Positions 40,950 through 50,661 of a stretch of DNA of 64,000 nucleotides are shown piece by piece. The stretch covers positions 4,793,501 to 4,857,500 of the forward strand of contig NZ_CP029008.1 of the NCBI RefSeq assembly GCF_024585165.1. Reading direction: 5' to 3'. The notes beneath the pieces are model-generated. The model was not told the origin of the DNA, did no database searches, and was given only the letters and a program-made list of their open reading frames with translations. Made by a program: the position numbers and the translations under genes. This DNA is from Bradyrhizobium sp. WBOS07. GTDB lineage: Bacteria > Pseudomonadota > Alphaproteobacteria > Rhizobiales > Xanthobacteraceae. Within the stretch, counting starts at the first letter, position 1. Each line of letters starts with the position of its first letter.

Positions 40950-43900
40950 TCAGACCGCCACTCCCAACGCCTTCCATTCGCGCAGCGCCTTGGCGTCGCG
41001 CGGGGTGACGTCGGGGTACTCAGGATCGTCTCCGACAAACTGCGAGATCTTCCAGGAGCGGGCGCATTTGGTGCCCACCGCCTTCTCCACCACGACCGCG
41101 ACGCCGGGCACCGCATCGAGGCGGAACGCAGCGGCCGGCGCCTCGCCCTCACGCACCTCGTAGTTCGAGGTGATGCAGACTTCGGCCAGATCGATGTCGA
41201 ACAACGTCGCCAGCATGCCGCGGTCGGCAACATAGATCACCGGCGAGGCCTCGAGCGAGGAGCCGATGTTCTTGGCGGCGCGTTCGAGCTCGAGCGCGCC
41301 GGTGACGACCCGGCGGACGTTGCGGATCGTCTCCCACTTCGCGGCGAGCCTGTCGTCGCGCAAGCCTTCGAGATCGGTCGGGAACAGCGTCAGATGCACC
41401 GACGGCTCGGCGCCGGGGCGGTACATGCGCCAGGCTTCCTCCGCGGTGAAGCTGAGGATCGGCGCCAGCCATTTCAGCACCGAGGTGCACAACAGGTCGA
41501 TCGTGGTCAGCGCCGCCTTGCGGGTCAGGGAGGACGGCGGATCGCAATACAGCGTGTCCTTGCGGATATCGAAATAGAACGCCGAGAGCTCGCTGTTGAG
41601 GAAGGCGGAGAGGGTCGCGACCACGGTCTTGTAGTCGAACTCCCGATAGGCCTTGTCGATGGCGGCGGCGCGCACCGCCAGCTCGTGCAGCATCAGCCGC
41701 TCGAGCTCGGGCATCTCGGCCGGCGCGACCGCCTCGGCCGGCTTGTAATGATGCAGCGTGCCGAGCATCCAGCGCACCGTGTTGCGCAGCTTGCGATAGG
41801 TCTCGACCGTGTTCTTCAGGATCTCGGGACCGATGCGCTGGTCGTCGGTGTAGTCGCACGACGCGACCCAGAGCCGGAGGATGTCGGCGCCCGATTCCTT
41901 GATGACGGCCTGCGGCTCGATGGTGTTGCCGAGCGACTTCGACATCTTGCGACCGTCCTCGGCCTGGGTGAAGCCGTGGGTCAGCACGATGTCGTAAGGC
42001 GCGCGGCCGCGCGTGCCGCAACTCTCCAGCAGCGAGGAGTGGAACCAGCCGCGATGCTGGTCCGAGCCTTCCAGATACATTACCGTGTCGGCGCCGCCGT
42101 CGACCTTGCGCTTGATGCCGGCGAGCCCGGGAAACTGAACGGGGTCTTCCAGCACGAAAGCGTGGGTCGAGCCGGAATCGAACCAGACGTCGAGAATGTC
42201 GTCGACCTTCTGCCAATCCTCGCTCGCGCGCTCCCCGAGGAAGCGCTCGCGCGCGCCTGTCGCATACCAGGCGTCGGCGCCTTCTTTCTCGAACGCCTCG
42301 CCGATGCGGGTGTTGACCGTCTCGTCCTGCAGGATCTCGGCTGAGCCGTCGCCCTTCTCACGCACGAACACGGCGATCGGCACGCCCCAGGCGCGCTGGC
42401 GCGAGATCACCCAGTCGGGCCGCGCCTCGATCATGCCGTTGATGCGGTTCTCGCCCGAGGGCGGCACCCATTGCGTCACCGAGATCGCGTGCAGCGCGCG
42501 GGCGCGCAGCGTGTCGCCGCTCTTCGCCTTGCCGCCCTGAGCCACGTCCTTGTCCATCGCGATGAACCATTGCGGCGTGTTGCGGAAGATCACCGGCTTC
42601 TTGGAGCGCCAGGAGTGCGGATATTGATGCTTCAGCCGGCCGCGCGCGAGCAGCATGCCTTTCTCGACGAGCGCCTTGATCACGGCCTCGTTGGCGTCGC
42701 CCTTCTCGCCCTTGTCCGTGATGACGCGCTTGCCGGTAAATCCGGGCGCATGATCGGTGTAGGCGCCGTTCTCGTCGACGGTGTAAGGGATGGCGGTGTT
42801 GATGCCGCGCGCATCGAGATCGCGTGCATGCGCCATCCAGACATCGAAGTCCTCGCGGCCATGGCCGGGCGCCGTGTGCACGAAGCCGGTGCCGGTGTCG
42901 TCGGTGACGTGGTCGCCGGGCAATAGCGGCACGATGAAGTCGTAGCCGCGGCCAACGCCCTTCAGCGGATGGGCGCATTCGATCGCGTCCATGGTGTCGC
43001 CGGGAACGTCGCGGAGCTTCTCGTAAGCGCTCACCCGCGCCTGCTTGAAGACCTCTTCAGCCAAGGCGTCGGCGAGGATCAGGAGATCGCCGGTCTTGGT
43101 CCAATTGTCGGCGGGCGCATCCGTCACCTTGTAAAGGCCGTAGGCGATCTTCGGCGAGAACGAGATGGCGCGGTTGCCGGGCAGGGTCCACGGCGTGGTG
43201 GTCCAGATCACGACGCTTGCGGAGGCGAGCGCACCGTGCGCGGGGGAGGTCACCGGGAATTTCACCCATACTGTATCGGAGGTGTGGTCCTCGTACTCGA
43301 CCTCGGCCTCGGCCAGCGCCGTCTTCTCGACCACGCTCCACATCACCGGCTTGGAGCCGCGATAGAGGGTGCCGTTGGCGGCGAACTTCATCAGCTCGCG
43401 CGCGATCTGGGCTTCGGCCGGGAAGCTCATGGTGGCATAGGGATGATCCCAGTCGCCGATGACGCCGAGGCGCTTGAACTCCTCGCGCTGCACGCCGAGC
43501 CAATGCGTGGCGTAGGCGCGGCACTCCCGGCGGAAGTCGATCATCGCGGCGGAGTCGCGGAAGTCGGGCTTCTGCTTGCCCTTCTTGCGATAGTGCTCCT
43601 CCTCGACCTTCCACTCGATCGGCAGGCCGTGGCAGTCCCAGCCCGGCACGTAGTTGGAATCGAAGCCGAGCATCTGCTGGCTCTTGGTGACGAGATCCTT
43701 GAGGATCTTGTTCAGCGCCGTGCCGATATGGATGTTGCCGTTGGCGTAGGGCGGGCCGTCATGCAGCACGAACTTGGCGCGGCCACGGGCCTTCTCGCGC
43801 AGCTTCTCGTAGAGGCCGATCTCGTACCAGCGCTTGAGGATCTCCGGCTCGCGCTGCGGCAGGCCGGCGCGCATCGGGAATTCGGTCTGCGGCAGGAACA

Positions 43901-43958
43901 GGGTCTTCGAATAGTCTTTGGCTTCGGACTTTTGGGACTTTTGCGGCTTTTCGGACAT
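40950..43958 (-). CDS. ileS: isoleucyl-tRNA synthetase
   Basis: IleS charges tRNA-Ile. The 1002-residue protein has the HIGH motif in [18 protein letters not shown], the editing domain, and the KMSKS motif in [12 protein letters not shown]. The C-terminal zinc-binding region of the E. coli enzyme (CxxCW...CxxC) is not kept: here it reads KCARSWK and later [15 protein letters not shown], so three of four cysteines are lost. The ATG at 43958 ([20 protein letters not shown]) is chosen by family length. Upstream in the same direction is ribF, 220 bases away. Confidence 0.96.
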   Translation of the reverse strand: MSEKPQKSQKSEAKDYSKTLFLPQTEFPMRAGLPQREPEILKRWYEIGLYEKLREKARGRAKFVLHDGPPYANGNIHIGTALNKILKDLVTKSQQMLGFDSNYVPGWDCHGLPIEWKVEEEHYRKKGKQKPDFRDSAAMIDFRRECRAYATHWLGVQREEFKRLGVIGDWDHPYATMSFPAEAQIARELMKFAANGTLYRGSKPVMWSVVEKTALAEAEVEYEDHTSDTVWVKFPVTSPAHGALASASVVIWTTTPWTLPGNRAISFSPKIAYGLYKVTDAPADNWTKTGDLLILADALAEEVFKQARVSAYEKLRDVPGDTMDAIECAHPLKGVGRGYDFIVPLLPGDHVTDDTGTGFVHTAPGHGREDFDVWMAHARDLDARGINTAIPYTVDENGAYTDHAPGFTGKRVITDKGEKGDANEAVIKALVEKGMLLARGRLKHQYPHSWRSKKPVIFRNTPQWFIAMDKDVAQGGKAKSGDTLRARALHAISVTQWVPPSGENRINGMIEARPDWVISRQRAWGVPIAVFVREKGDGSAEILQDETVNTRIGEAFEKEGADAWYATGARERFLGERASEDWQKVDDILDVWFDSGSTHAFVLEDPVQFPGLAGIKRKVDGGADTVMYLEGSDQHRGWFHSSLLESCGTRGRAPYDIVLTHGFTQAEDGRKMSKSLGNTIEPQAVIKESGADILRLWVASCDYTDDQRIGPEILKNTVETYRKLRNTVRWMLGTLHHYKPAEAVAPAEMPELERLMLHELAVRAAAIDKAYREFDYKTVVATLSAFLNSELSAFYFDIRKDTLYCDPPSSLTRKAALTTIDLLCTSVLKWLAPILSFTAEEAWRMYRPGAEPSVHLTLFPTDLEGLRDDRLAAKWETIRNVRRVVTGALELERAAKNIGSSLEASPVIYVADRGMLATLFDIDLAEVCITSNYEVREGEAPAAAFRLDAVPGVAVVVEKAVGTKCARSWKISQFVGDDPEYPDVTPRDAKALREWKALGVAV

Positions 43959-44177
43959 GAGGCTGACTGGCTCGGAATGGCGCGGGAACGGATGGCGATG
44001 CGGAAATCGCGGGGGTGAAACGACCAAATCCCGGTCTTGCGCCGAGCCCGTGGGCTCAGGCGGAAGCCGGGCCGCTAATCCCTATGATGCGCCGCGCAAA
44101 CATGGGCTCTCCATAGCAGGGGGCCAAGAGAAGCGCAAAAGGAAGCGCAAAGGTTCGGGAAAGGCCGGATTCCGGGC

Positions 44178-45149
44178 TCAATCGACGGCGCCGAGCCGTG
44201 GAAACGCGTCCGGGGCGGCGGCCAGGATGGCGCGGGCGCGGGCGGAATCGTCGTCCATCTGCCGGATCAGGGCCTCGATGCCCTCGAACTTCAGCTCCTC
44301 GCGGATGAAGCCGATGAAGGCGCAATCCAGCGCCTGCCCGTAGAGATCGCCCTTGAAGTCGAACAGGAAGATCTCCAGCAGCGGGGCACCGTTGTCGAAG
44401 GTCGGGCGGCGCCCGAAGCTTGCCACCCCGTCCAGCCGCTCGGTGCCGCGGCCGACCCGGACCGCATAGATGCCGTGCTTCAGGCCGCAATTGGCATCGA
44501 GGCGGATGTTGGCGGTGGGATAGCCGAGATCGCGGCCGCGCTTCTCGCCGTGGATCACCTCGCCCGTGATGAACCAGGGCGCGCCCAGCATGGTGGTGGC
44601 CTCGTCGAGCTGGCCCTCGGCGAGGGCGATGCGGATCGCGCTGGAGGACACCGGCCGCTCGTCGATATCGACATGCGGCTGCACGTCGACCTCGATGCCG
44701 AGCCGGGGCGCCTCGTTGACCAGCAGGCTCGGCGAGCCGACCCGTCCCTTGCCGAAATGGAAGTCGTAACCCACCGCGATGCCGCTGACGCCGAGCCGTC
44801 CGATCAGGTCTTGGTGAATGAAATCTTGCGCGCTGGTTCCGGCGCGTGCCTTGTCGAAGGTCATGACCACGGCGCCGGCAAGCCCGGTGCCGGCCAGAAG
44901 CCGCAGCTTGGCCGGTTCGTCCGTCAGGCGGAATTGCGGGGTGTTGGGGCTGAAGAACCGCCGCGGATGCGGCTCGAAGGTCAGCGCCAAAGCGGGGCGG
45001 CCATGGGTCCGGCCCATTTCCAGGGCGGCGGCAATCACGGCGCGGTGACCGAGATGAACCCCGTCGAAATTGCCCATGGCGACCACGGCGCCCCTCGGAA
45101 TCGCGGAAACGGGCGTGCTGTCGCGGATAACGTTAAAATGCGGGGCCAT
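44178..45149 (-). CDS. ribF: bifunctional riboflavin kinase/FAD synthetase
   Basis: RibF makes FMN and then FAD from riboflavin. The 323-residue protein has the nucleotidyltransferase domain first (AMGNFDGVHLGHRAVI at about 24-39, FEPHPRRFF, YDFHFGKGRVG, SSSAIRIALAEG) and the riboflavin kinase domain second (GEVIHGEKRGRDLGYPTANI, GIYAVRV, ASFGRRPTFDNG and LEIFLFDFKGDLYG). It lies upstream of ileS-lspA, an order common in proteobacteria. Confidence 0.96.
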   Translation of the reverse strand: MAPHFNVIRDSTPVSAIPRGAVVAMGNFDGVHLGHRAVIAAALEMGRTHGRPALALTFEPHPRRFFSPNTPQFRLTDEPAKLRLLAGTGLAGAVVMTFDKARAGTSAQDFIHQDLIGRLGVSGIAVGYDFHFGKGRVGSPSLLVNEAPRLGIEVDVQPHVDIDERPVSSSAIRIALAEGQLDEATTMLGAPWFITGEVIHGEKRGRDLGYPTANIRLDANCGLKHGIYAVRVGRGTERLDGVASFGRRPTFDNGAPLLEIFLFDFKGDLYGQALDCAFIGFIREELKFEGIEALIRQMDDDSARARAILAAAPDAFPRLGAVD

Positions 45150-45269
45150 CAGGGGAATTCTCGAACCGGCGGGACCGGCCGGGACCGTGGCGCGACCGGC
45201 CCGATGAAGTCAAGCGGAAGGGGGAGCGCCGAATCCCACGCGATTTCAGTTCTTTCGGGGGGTCCCCAA

Positions 45270-45286
45270 TTAACGCGCTGTTTAAC
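45270..45286. promoter_or_regulatory. TTAAC-N7-TTAAC motif upstream of cheY
   Basis: TTAACGCGCTGTTTAAC lies about 95 bases before the cheY ATG. It is a direct repeat of TTAAC. The two TTAA cores are eight bases apart, one more than in the CtrA box, so CtrA binding is only possible. Confidence 0.3.
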
Positions 45287-45379
45287 GCCTTGGTGCTAGT
45301 CCTTGCATCTGGAGCAGGCGGGCCCCGGCCCGGCAGCTCCGATCGTAAATATTCCTGGGTATGCGTTGGGGGAGTCGAG

Positions 45380-45775
45380 ATGGCGGTTGATTTGTCGATG
45401 CCGGTTCTGGTGGTGGATGACTACAGCACCATGATCCGCATCATCAGGAATCTGCTGAAGCAGCTTGGCTTCGAGAACATCGATGATGCCAGCGACGGTT
45501 CGGCAGCGCTGAACAAGATGCGCGGCAAGAAGTACGGGCTCGTGATCTCCGACTGGAACATGGAGCCGATGACGGGGTACGACCTCTTGCGCGAAGTGCG
45601 CGCGGATCCGAACCTCGCCACCACGCCGTTCATCATGATCACGGCGGAATCCAAGACCGAGAACGTGATCGCGGCCAAGAAGGCCGGCGTGAACAATTAC
45701 ATCGTCAAGCCGTTCAACGCGGCGACGCTGAAGACCAAGATCGAGGCAGTGTTCCCGGACATGGCAAGCGCGTAA
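45380..45775 (+). CDS. cheY: CheY-like response regulator
   Basis: Single-domain receiver of 131 residues that carries the chemotaxis signal to the flagellar motor. The phosphorylation site Asp58 (VISDWNM), the acidic pair Asp13-Asp14 (VVDDYS), Thr88 (MITAES) and Lys110 (VKPF) are all present. Its sequence, including IRNLLKQLGFENIDDASDG, is very close to classical enterobacterial CheY. GGGGGAG lies before the ATG at 45380. No other che gene adjoins; a cheZ is at 383-1168. A dyad repeat follows. Confidence 0.93.
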   Translation: MAVDLSMPVLVVDDYSTMIRIIRNLLKQLGFENIDDASDGSAALNKMRGKKYGLVISDWNMEPMTGYDLLREVRADPNLATTPFIMITAESKTENVIAAKKAGVNNYIVKPFNAATLKTKIEAVFPDMASA

Positions 45776-45812
45776 GGCGCCGCCCGACCGTAAAGCAACT
45801 ATCCATTGAGAT

Positions 45813-45898
45813 CGTAATGCCCGGGCTTGTCCCGGGCATCCACGTTTTTGAATCTGCAAAGCAAGTCGTGGATGGCCGGGTCAAGCCCGGCCATGACG
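45813..45898. repeat. dyad repeat, ATGCCCGGGCTTGTCCCGG family
   Basis: CGTAATGCCCGGGCTTGTCC..GGGCATCCACG faces CGTGGATGGCCGGGTCAAGC..CCGGCCATGACG. Each half is a hairpin and the halves pair with each other. It lies between convergent cheY and the HAD gene. Confidence 0.85.
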
Positions 45899-45952
45899 CG
45901 TCCAGGGCTCAGCAATTGGTCTAAGCCCGCACCACCTGCGCGGACTTCGCCG

Positions 45953-46807
45953 TCACCACTTCAATTCGCGCATCAGCGCCTTCGGCGGGTGGCCGAACAA
46001 TTCCAGCACCGATGCCGGGTCGAGCTGGTCGAGGCCCTCGAACTCCTCGGCATGGATGCCGCGGGTCACGAACAGGCAGTCGATGCCGAATTCGCGCGCG
46101 CCGGTTAAGTCGGTGCGGACGGAATCGCCGATCGCCAGCACCTTCTTCCGGTCGATCTGGTGGCCCTGGCGTTCCCCGGCGAGCGCCATGGCGCGCTCGT
46201 AGATCGGCCGGTGCGGCTTGCCGTAGAAGATCACCTCGCCGCCGAGCTCGCGATAGAGCTCCGCGATCGCGCCGGCGCAGTAGATCAGCCGGTCGCCGCG
46301 TTCCACCACGATGTCGGGATTGGCGCAGACCAGCGTCAGCTTGCGCTCGCGCGCCTTCAGCATCATGCCGCGATAGTCTTCCGCCGTCTCGGTCTCGTCG
46401 TCATAGAGGCCGGTGCAGACGATGTAGTCGGCCTCCTCCAGCGGCGCGGTCTTCGCATCGAGGCCGCGGTAAATCGAATTGTCGCGCTCGGGCCCGAGCC
46501 AGAACATCTTGCGGCCGGGATGCTCGGCGACATAGAGCCGGGTCAGGTCGCCCGACGAGACGATCGCGTCGTAGGTCTCGTCGGCGACGCCGAGCTTGCG
46601 CAATTGTCGCTGCACGGAATCTGCCGGCCGCGGCGCGTTGGTGATCAGGATCACCGTACCGCCGTGGCTGCGATAGGTGTGCAACGCCTCGCAGGCTTCA
46701 GGGAAGGATTCGAGGCCGTTATGGACGACGCCCCAGATGTCGCTGAGAACGACGTCCACACCGCCCACGAGCTCGCGCAGGCTTTCGGCGAAATGCAGCG
46801 TGGTCAT
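45953..46807 (-). CDS. TIGR01459-type HAD-IIA hydrolase
   Basis: The 284-residue protein belongs to the NagD-like subclass IIA of HAD phosphatases. Motif I is LSDIWGVVHNG, with Asp at about 22 as nucleophile; the family has Trp in place of the second Asp. Motif II is ILITNAPR, and the motif III/IV region is FYGKPHRPIYERA...VLAIGDSVRTDLTGAREFGID. The cap domain lies between. The subfamily is common in alphaproteobacteria and its substrate is unknown. It lies just downstream of the TipF-like gene in the same direction, 15 bases away, so both are probably in one transcript. Confidence 0.88.
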   Translation of the reverse strand: MTTLHFAESLRELVGGVDVVLSDIWGVVHNGLESFPEACEALHTYRSHGGTVILITNAPRPADSVQRQLRKLGVADETYDAIVSSGDLTRLYVAEHPGRKMFWLGPERDNSIYRGLDAKTAPLEEADYIVCTGLYDDETETAEDYRGMMLKARERKLTLVCANPDIVVERGDRLIYCAGAIAELYRELGGEVIFYGKPHRPIYERAMALAGERQGHQIDRKKVLAIGDSVRTDLTGAREFGIDCLFVTRGIHAEEFEGLDQLDPASVLELFGHPPKALMRELKW

Positions 46808-46822
46808 GACAGGTGCGGCCGA

Positions 46823-48352
46823 TCAGATGCGGCGCGCCAGCGCAGCGTTGCCGGTGATGCGTTGTGCTGGAGCAGCGGCTGACGCCGCGCCAGATGTCGC
46901 GCCAGTTGTCGTACCTTGGCTGGGGGGAGCGGAGCCATTGGATCCTTGCGTGTCCTGCGCCTGGTGCGGCGCGGCCCCGCCGGTAGCAGATGCCCCTTCC
47001 GGCCGCAATGGTCGGGGCGGCGCGAACAGGAAGCCCTGGCCGAACCGCACGTCATAGTCGAGCAGGTCCACGACCGCGCGCTCGCCCTCGATCCTTTCGG
47101 CGATCAGGTCGATGCCGAAGCGGCCGAGCAGGTCGGAGAGGTCGGAGGGATGGATGTCCGAGGTCGACGCCTGCCTGGGGTCGAGCAGCAGAGCGGCCGG
47201 CACCTTGATGAAGCGCACCCCGCGGTCGGCCAGCTCGCGCGGCTCGATGCGGAGATCCGTGACGTGGTCCATCGAGAAGCGGAAGCCGCGCTGGGCGAGT
47301 GCGGCGAGATTCTCGGTTTCGGCCGCGCCGAGATTGCGGAACGTCGATTGCTTGAACTCAAGCACCAGCGAGGGCGCCAGCGCCCGGTTGGCTTCGAGGA
47401 AGTCGAGGCATTGTGCGAAGGTGGTGGAATTGCCGAGCGTGGACGCCGCGACGTTGCAGAACACGCCGACGTCCTTGTTGCGCACCATCAGGCGCCGCAG
47501 CACCTGCACACAGCGCAGCATCACCATGTTGTCGATGCGCCCGATCAGCCCGGAAGCCTCCGCGATGCTGATGAACTCCTCGGCTGCGATCAGCTGGTCG
47601 CGTTCGTCGCGCAGGCGCGTCACCGCCTCGTAGAACCGCACCTTGCGCTGCGGCAGCGTCACCATCGGCTGCAGGAAGATGTCGATGCGGTTCTCGTCGA
47701 TGGCATTGCGCAGCGTCGCCAGCAATTGAGTCTGGTTGCGCCCGGTGGCCGTCTGAACCGGGTTAGAGGTCGGGGGCTGGACCGCGGGCGCCGGCCGCGG
47801 CTGCGCCGGTGGAGGCGGAGGTGAAGGGGCCGCGGCGAGCGGGGGAGGGGCGGCCGGCCGCTCCTCGAACGGCGCAGCCAGCTCGATCGGCGCCTCCGGC
47901 TCGGACTTCAGCTCGGACCTGGCGACCGGGGCGGGCGCCGCCGCGGCGCCGGCCAGCATGTCCTCATGGGCCGACACGGTGGTGGCGAGCTGTCTGACCA
48001 ATCCGCCGAGCTCGTTGATCTCGCCGACCACCGATTGGACGCGGTCGGAGTTGGTCGAATTGGACGAGGCGATGCGTGCCTCGATCGCGGCCAGTCGGCG
48101 GCCGAACTCGGCCACCTGGCGGGCGAGGTCGGCGGTGCCGCGCGACAGATCCGTGATCTGGCCGCCGACGTCGCTGCGGTCACGCAGCCGCATCGACACG
48201 GCGTTGTAGAGGATCAGGAAGGTCAGCGCGGTGAGCGCCACGATCGCGGACTCGGTTCCGCTGATGCCGGCGACGGCGTAGAGCACAAGCCCGAGCGAGG
48301 CCGCGACCAGAACCATGCAGATGGCGATGAAAATCGTCGAAATGCGAATCAT
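46823..48352 (-). CDS. TipF-like protein: two membrane helices, coiled coil, degenerate EAL
   Basis: The 509-residue protein has two N-terminal membrane helices (about 6-28 and 36-54), a coiled coil (about 65-130), a Pro/Ala linker (about 140-205) and an EAL domain (about 215-450), then a Gly/Ala/Ser-rich tail. This is the layout of Caulobacter TipF, a c-di-GMP receptor that directs flagellum assembly. The EAL motif reads FYEAVTRLR, the Asn (CNVAAS) and Glu (VLEFKQ) are kept, but the DDFGTG loop reads MDHVTD and loses the second Asp. Hydrolysis is therefore doubtful and c-di-GMP sensing more likely. Function by topology is inference. Confidence 0.75.
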   Translation of the reverse strand: MIRISTIFIAICMVLVAASLGLVLYAVAGISGTESAIVALTALTFLILYNAVSMRLRDRSDVGGQITDLSRGTADLARQVAEFGRRLAAIEARIASSNSTNSDRVQSVVGEINELGGLVRQLATTVSAHEDMLAGAAAAPAPVARSELKSEPEAPIELAAPFEERPAAPPPLAAAPSPPPPPAQPRPAPAVQPPTSNPVQTATGRNQTQLLATLRNAIDENRIDIFLQPMVTLPQRKVRFYEAVTRLRDERDQLIAAEEFISIAEASGLIGRIDNMVMLRCVQVLRRLMVRNKDVGVFCNVAASTLGNSTTFAQCLDFLEANRALAPSLVLEFKQSTFRNLGAAETENLAALAQRGFRFSMDHVTDLRIEPRELADRGVRFIKVPAALLLDPRQASTSDIHPSDLSDLLGRFGIDLIAERIEGERAVVDLLDYDVRFGQGFLFAPPRPLRPEGASATGGAAPHQAQDTQGSNGSAPPSQGTTTGATSGAASAAAPAQRITGNAALARRI

Positions 48353-48624
48353 GCCGCGCGTTACGCCTCAAGAGCTGACTTCCTCCCCGGGAAAACACGG
48401 GTCGCGTTCGAACCCGTCGCGGCTCATGCTCCCCCAAGCAATGCATGACCCTAACATCATTGTTGATTCGAGGGGATAGTGACTGTCTGGCGGCCTGCAT
48501 CAGGCTCGTCGCGGCTCCCATCAGCAAATCAAGGCGTTCTCAGCGCAAAATAACGCTGCTCTCAAGGCCAGCGGACCGCATGCGTCCTATCGTCCCGGCG
48601 TTTTCAACCCCAGGAGATTTGCCC

Positions 48625-49464
48625 ATGTCGACATCCGCAGCCCTCAAACAGCCCACATCCCAGCCCGATCTTGCCGCCGTCAAGCAGCGCCAGCACGGTG
48701 CCTGGTCGTCGGGCGACTATGCCGTTGTCGGCACCACCTTGCAGATCGTCGGCGAACAGCTCTGTGAGGCCATCGACTTGCGCGCCGGCAGCAAGGTGCT
48801 GGACGTCGCCGCCGGCAACGGCAATGCGACGCTGGCCGCGGCGCGGCGCTGGTGTGACGTCACATCCACCGACTATGTGCCGGCGCTGCTCAAGCGCGGG
48901 CAGGAGCGTGCGGCGGCGGACCATCTGAGGGTCGAATTTCGCGAGGCTGACGCCGAAGCGCTGCCGTTTGCGGACGCGAGCTACGACGTCGTGCTCTCGA
49001 CCTTCGGCGTGATGTTCACACCTGACCAGGAGAAGGCGGCCTCCGAGCTTGCACGCGTCTGCAAATCCGGCGGCAAGATCGGCCTTGCGAACTGGACCCC
49101 GCAGGGTTTCATCGGCCAGCTGTTCAAGACCATCGGCAAGCATCTGCCGCCGCCAGCCGGCGTGAAGTCTCCGGCCCTCTGGGGCACGCCGGCGCGGCTC
49201 GAGGAGATGTTCAAAAGCCAGGCCTCGGATATTTCGGCCGAGCCGCGCATGTTCGTGTTCCGCTATCGCTCGCCCGAGCACTGGCTCGACGTCTTCAAGA
49301 CCTTCTACGGGCCGACGCTGAAGGCATTTGCCGCGCTCGACGAGAGCGGGCAGGCTGCGCTGAGACGCGATCTCCTGGCGCTGCTCGGCGAGTTCAACCA
49401 TGCCGATGACGGCACCATTGTTGTGCACAGCGAATATCTGGAAGCCGTCATCACCAAGCGCTGA
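48625..49464 (+). CDS. class I SAM-dependent methyltransferase
   Basis: The 279-residue protein has AGGAG nine bases before the ATG at 48625. The cofactor-binding motif is VLDVAAGNGNATLAAAR (about 58-74), then DYVP as the acidic residue loop, FREADAEALPFADASYDVVLS as motifs II/III, and CKSGGKIGLANWTP. It is of the UbiE/MenG-like type 11 family; the substrate cannot be told. It stands alone, divergent from the TipF-like gene and convergent with the BrkB gene. Confidence 0.85.
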   Translation: MSTSAALKQPTSQPDLAAVKQRQHGAWSSGDYAVVGTTLQIVGEQLCEAIDLRAGSKVLDVAAGNGNATLAAARRWCDVTSTDYVPALLKRGQERAAADHLRVEFREADAEALPFADASYDVVLSTFGVMFTPDQEKAASELARVCKSGGKIGLANWTPQGFIGQLFKTIGKHLPPPAGVKSPALWGTPARLEEMFKSQASDISAEPRMFVFRYRSPEHWLDVFKTFYGPTLKAFAALDESGQAALRRDLLALLGEFNHADDGTIVVHSEYLEAVITKR

Positions 49465-49473
49465 CATGCCGCT

Positions 49474-49504
49474 CGATCGGGCCGGGTGAGTTCCGGCCCG
49501 ATCG
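49474..49504. terminator. perfect hairpin between convergent genes
   Basis: A 12-pair perfect stem CGATCGGGCCGG/CCGGCCCGATCG (49474-49485 with 49493-49504) has a seven-base loop. There is no T run, but placement between convergent stops suggests a terminator. Confidence 0.55.
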
Positions 49505-49530
49505 TCGTCATTGGCTAAAATGGCGCGGCG

Positions 49531-50661
49531 TCAGGCCGGCGCGGCGGCGCCGACGGTGTCGGCCGAGACCGCATTGCGGGTCCCGAGCGGCTTGGGCTGC
49601 CCCTCGGTCGTGTCCCTCAGCGTCTGCCGCTCGATCTCCGAATTCAGCTCGGCGCCGAACATGATGACGATCGCCGACATCCACATCCACGTCATCAGGC
49701 CGATCGCGGCGCCGAGAGAGCCATAGGTCGCGTTGTAATTGGCGAACTCGGAGAGATACCAGGACAGCAGCGCCGAGCCGGCGATCCAGAGCAGGGCGGC
49801 GGTCACCGCGCCGAGGCTCAGCCATTGCCAGCGCGGTGCGTCGCGGCTGGGCGCGAAACGGTAGAGGATCGCGAGCGCCACCAGCAGGACGAGGAACATG
49901 AGCGGCCATCGTGCCAGCGCCACGATCAGCTTGCTTTCAGGCGCCATGCCGAGATGATTGAGCGCGAGCGGGAAGGCGACGACAACCCCTACCATCACCA
50001 GCAGCGCCACGATGCCGCCGATCGTGAAGGCGAGCGATACCATGTTGAGCTTGATGAAGCTGCGCTTCTCACGCTCCTCATAGGCCACGTTGAGGGCATC
50101 GAAGATCGCCTTGACCCCGGCATTGGCGCTCCAGATCGCCAGCAGGAGGCCGAACAGGAAAGTGGCGCCCAGCGTGGTATTGCCGTTCGACACCACGCGC
50201 GCCACCTGGTCCTCGACGATCTGGAATGAGCCCTCCGGCAGCATGGTCGCCAGCGTCTGCAGATTGGCGCTGATCGTGGCGGGATCGGCGAACAGGCCGT
50301 AAGAGGAAACCAGCGCCGTGACCGCCGGAAAGATCGCGAGCAGCCCGAAGAAGACGACGCCGCCTGCGGTCGCGAGCAGACGGTCCTCGTCGATGCGCTG
50401 ATAGGTCCGCCAGAAGATATCCTTCCAGCCGGCCCACGGGATCGAGAACGGGCTCTTCGCATGGCGGCCGTGGCCGGGCTGCACGGCCGCGCGCGCCGGG
50501 TGTGTTTCCGGCGAATTCGCCTCGCCTTTGCGGTGGTCTGGCGGAGGGCCCGACCCGACGAGGCCGGAGCCCTGAAAGTAACGCTCCGCCGTCAGCACGA
50601 ACACGGCTGTCGCCGCCACCAGCAGCCAGGAATCGATCTGTTCGGAGCGCCGTACCAGCAT
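49531..50661 (-). CDS. YihY/BrkB family inner membrane protein
   Basis: The 376-residue protein has one N-terminal helix (about 13-27), a polar linker (about 35-75), then the BrkB core of six membrane helices with the usual boxes: WRTYQRIDEDRLLATAGGVV, FFGLLAIFPAVTALVSSYGL, WSANAGVKAIFDALNVAYEE and ATYGSLGAAIGLMTWMW. Members were once called RNase BN in error; a transport or flippase-like role has been suggested without proof. The ATG at 50661 overlaps the stop of the small membrane protein gene upstream (ATGA). The N-terminal extra helix is unusual for the family. Confidence 0.88.
   Translation of the reverse strand: MLVRRSEQIDSWLLVAATAVFVLTAERYFQGSGLVGSGPPPDHRKGEANSPETHPARAAVQPGHGRHAKSPFSIPWAGWKDIFWRTYQRIDEDRLLATAGGVVFFGLLAIFPAVTALVSSYGLFADPATISANLQTLATMLPEGSFQIVEDQVARVVSNGNTTLGATFLFGLLLAIWSANAGVKAIFDALNVAYEEREKRSFIKLNMVSLAFTIGGIVALLVMVGVVVAFPLALNHLGMAPESKLIVALARWPLMFLVLLVALAILYRFAPSRDAPRWQWLSLGAVTAALLWIAGSALLSWYLSEFANYNATYGSLGAAIGLMTWMWMSAIVIMFGAELNSEIERQTLRDTTEGQPKPLGTRNAVSADTVGAAAPA

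Noticed and set aside
40572..42344. 590-residue open frame opposite ileS and lspA
   Set aside because: Spans the boundary of two real genes on the other strand and has no recognisable motif.
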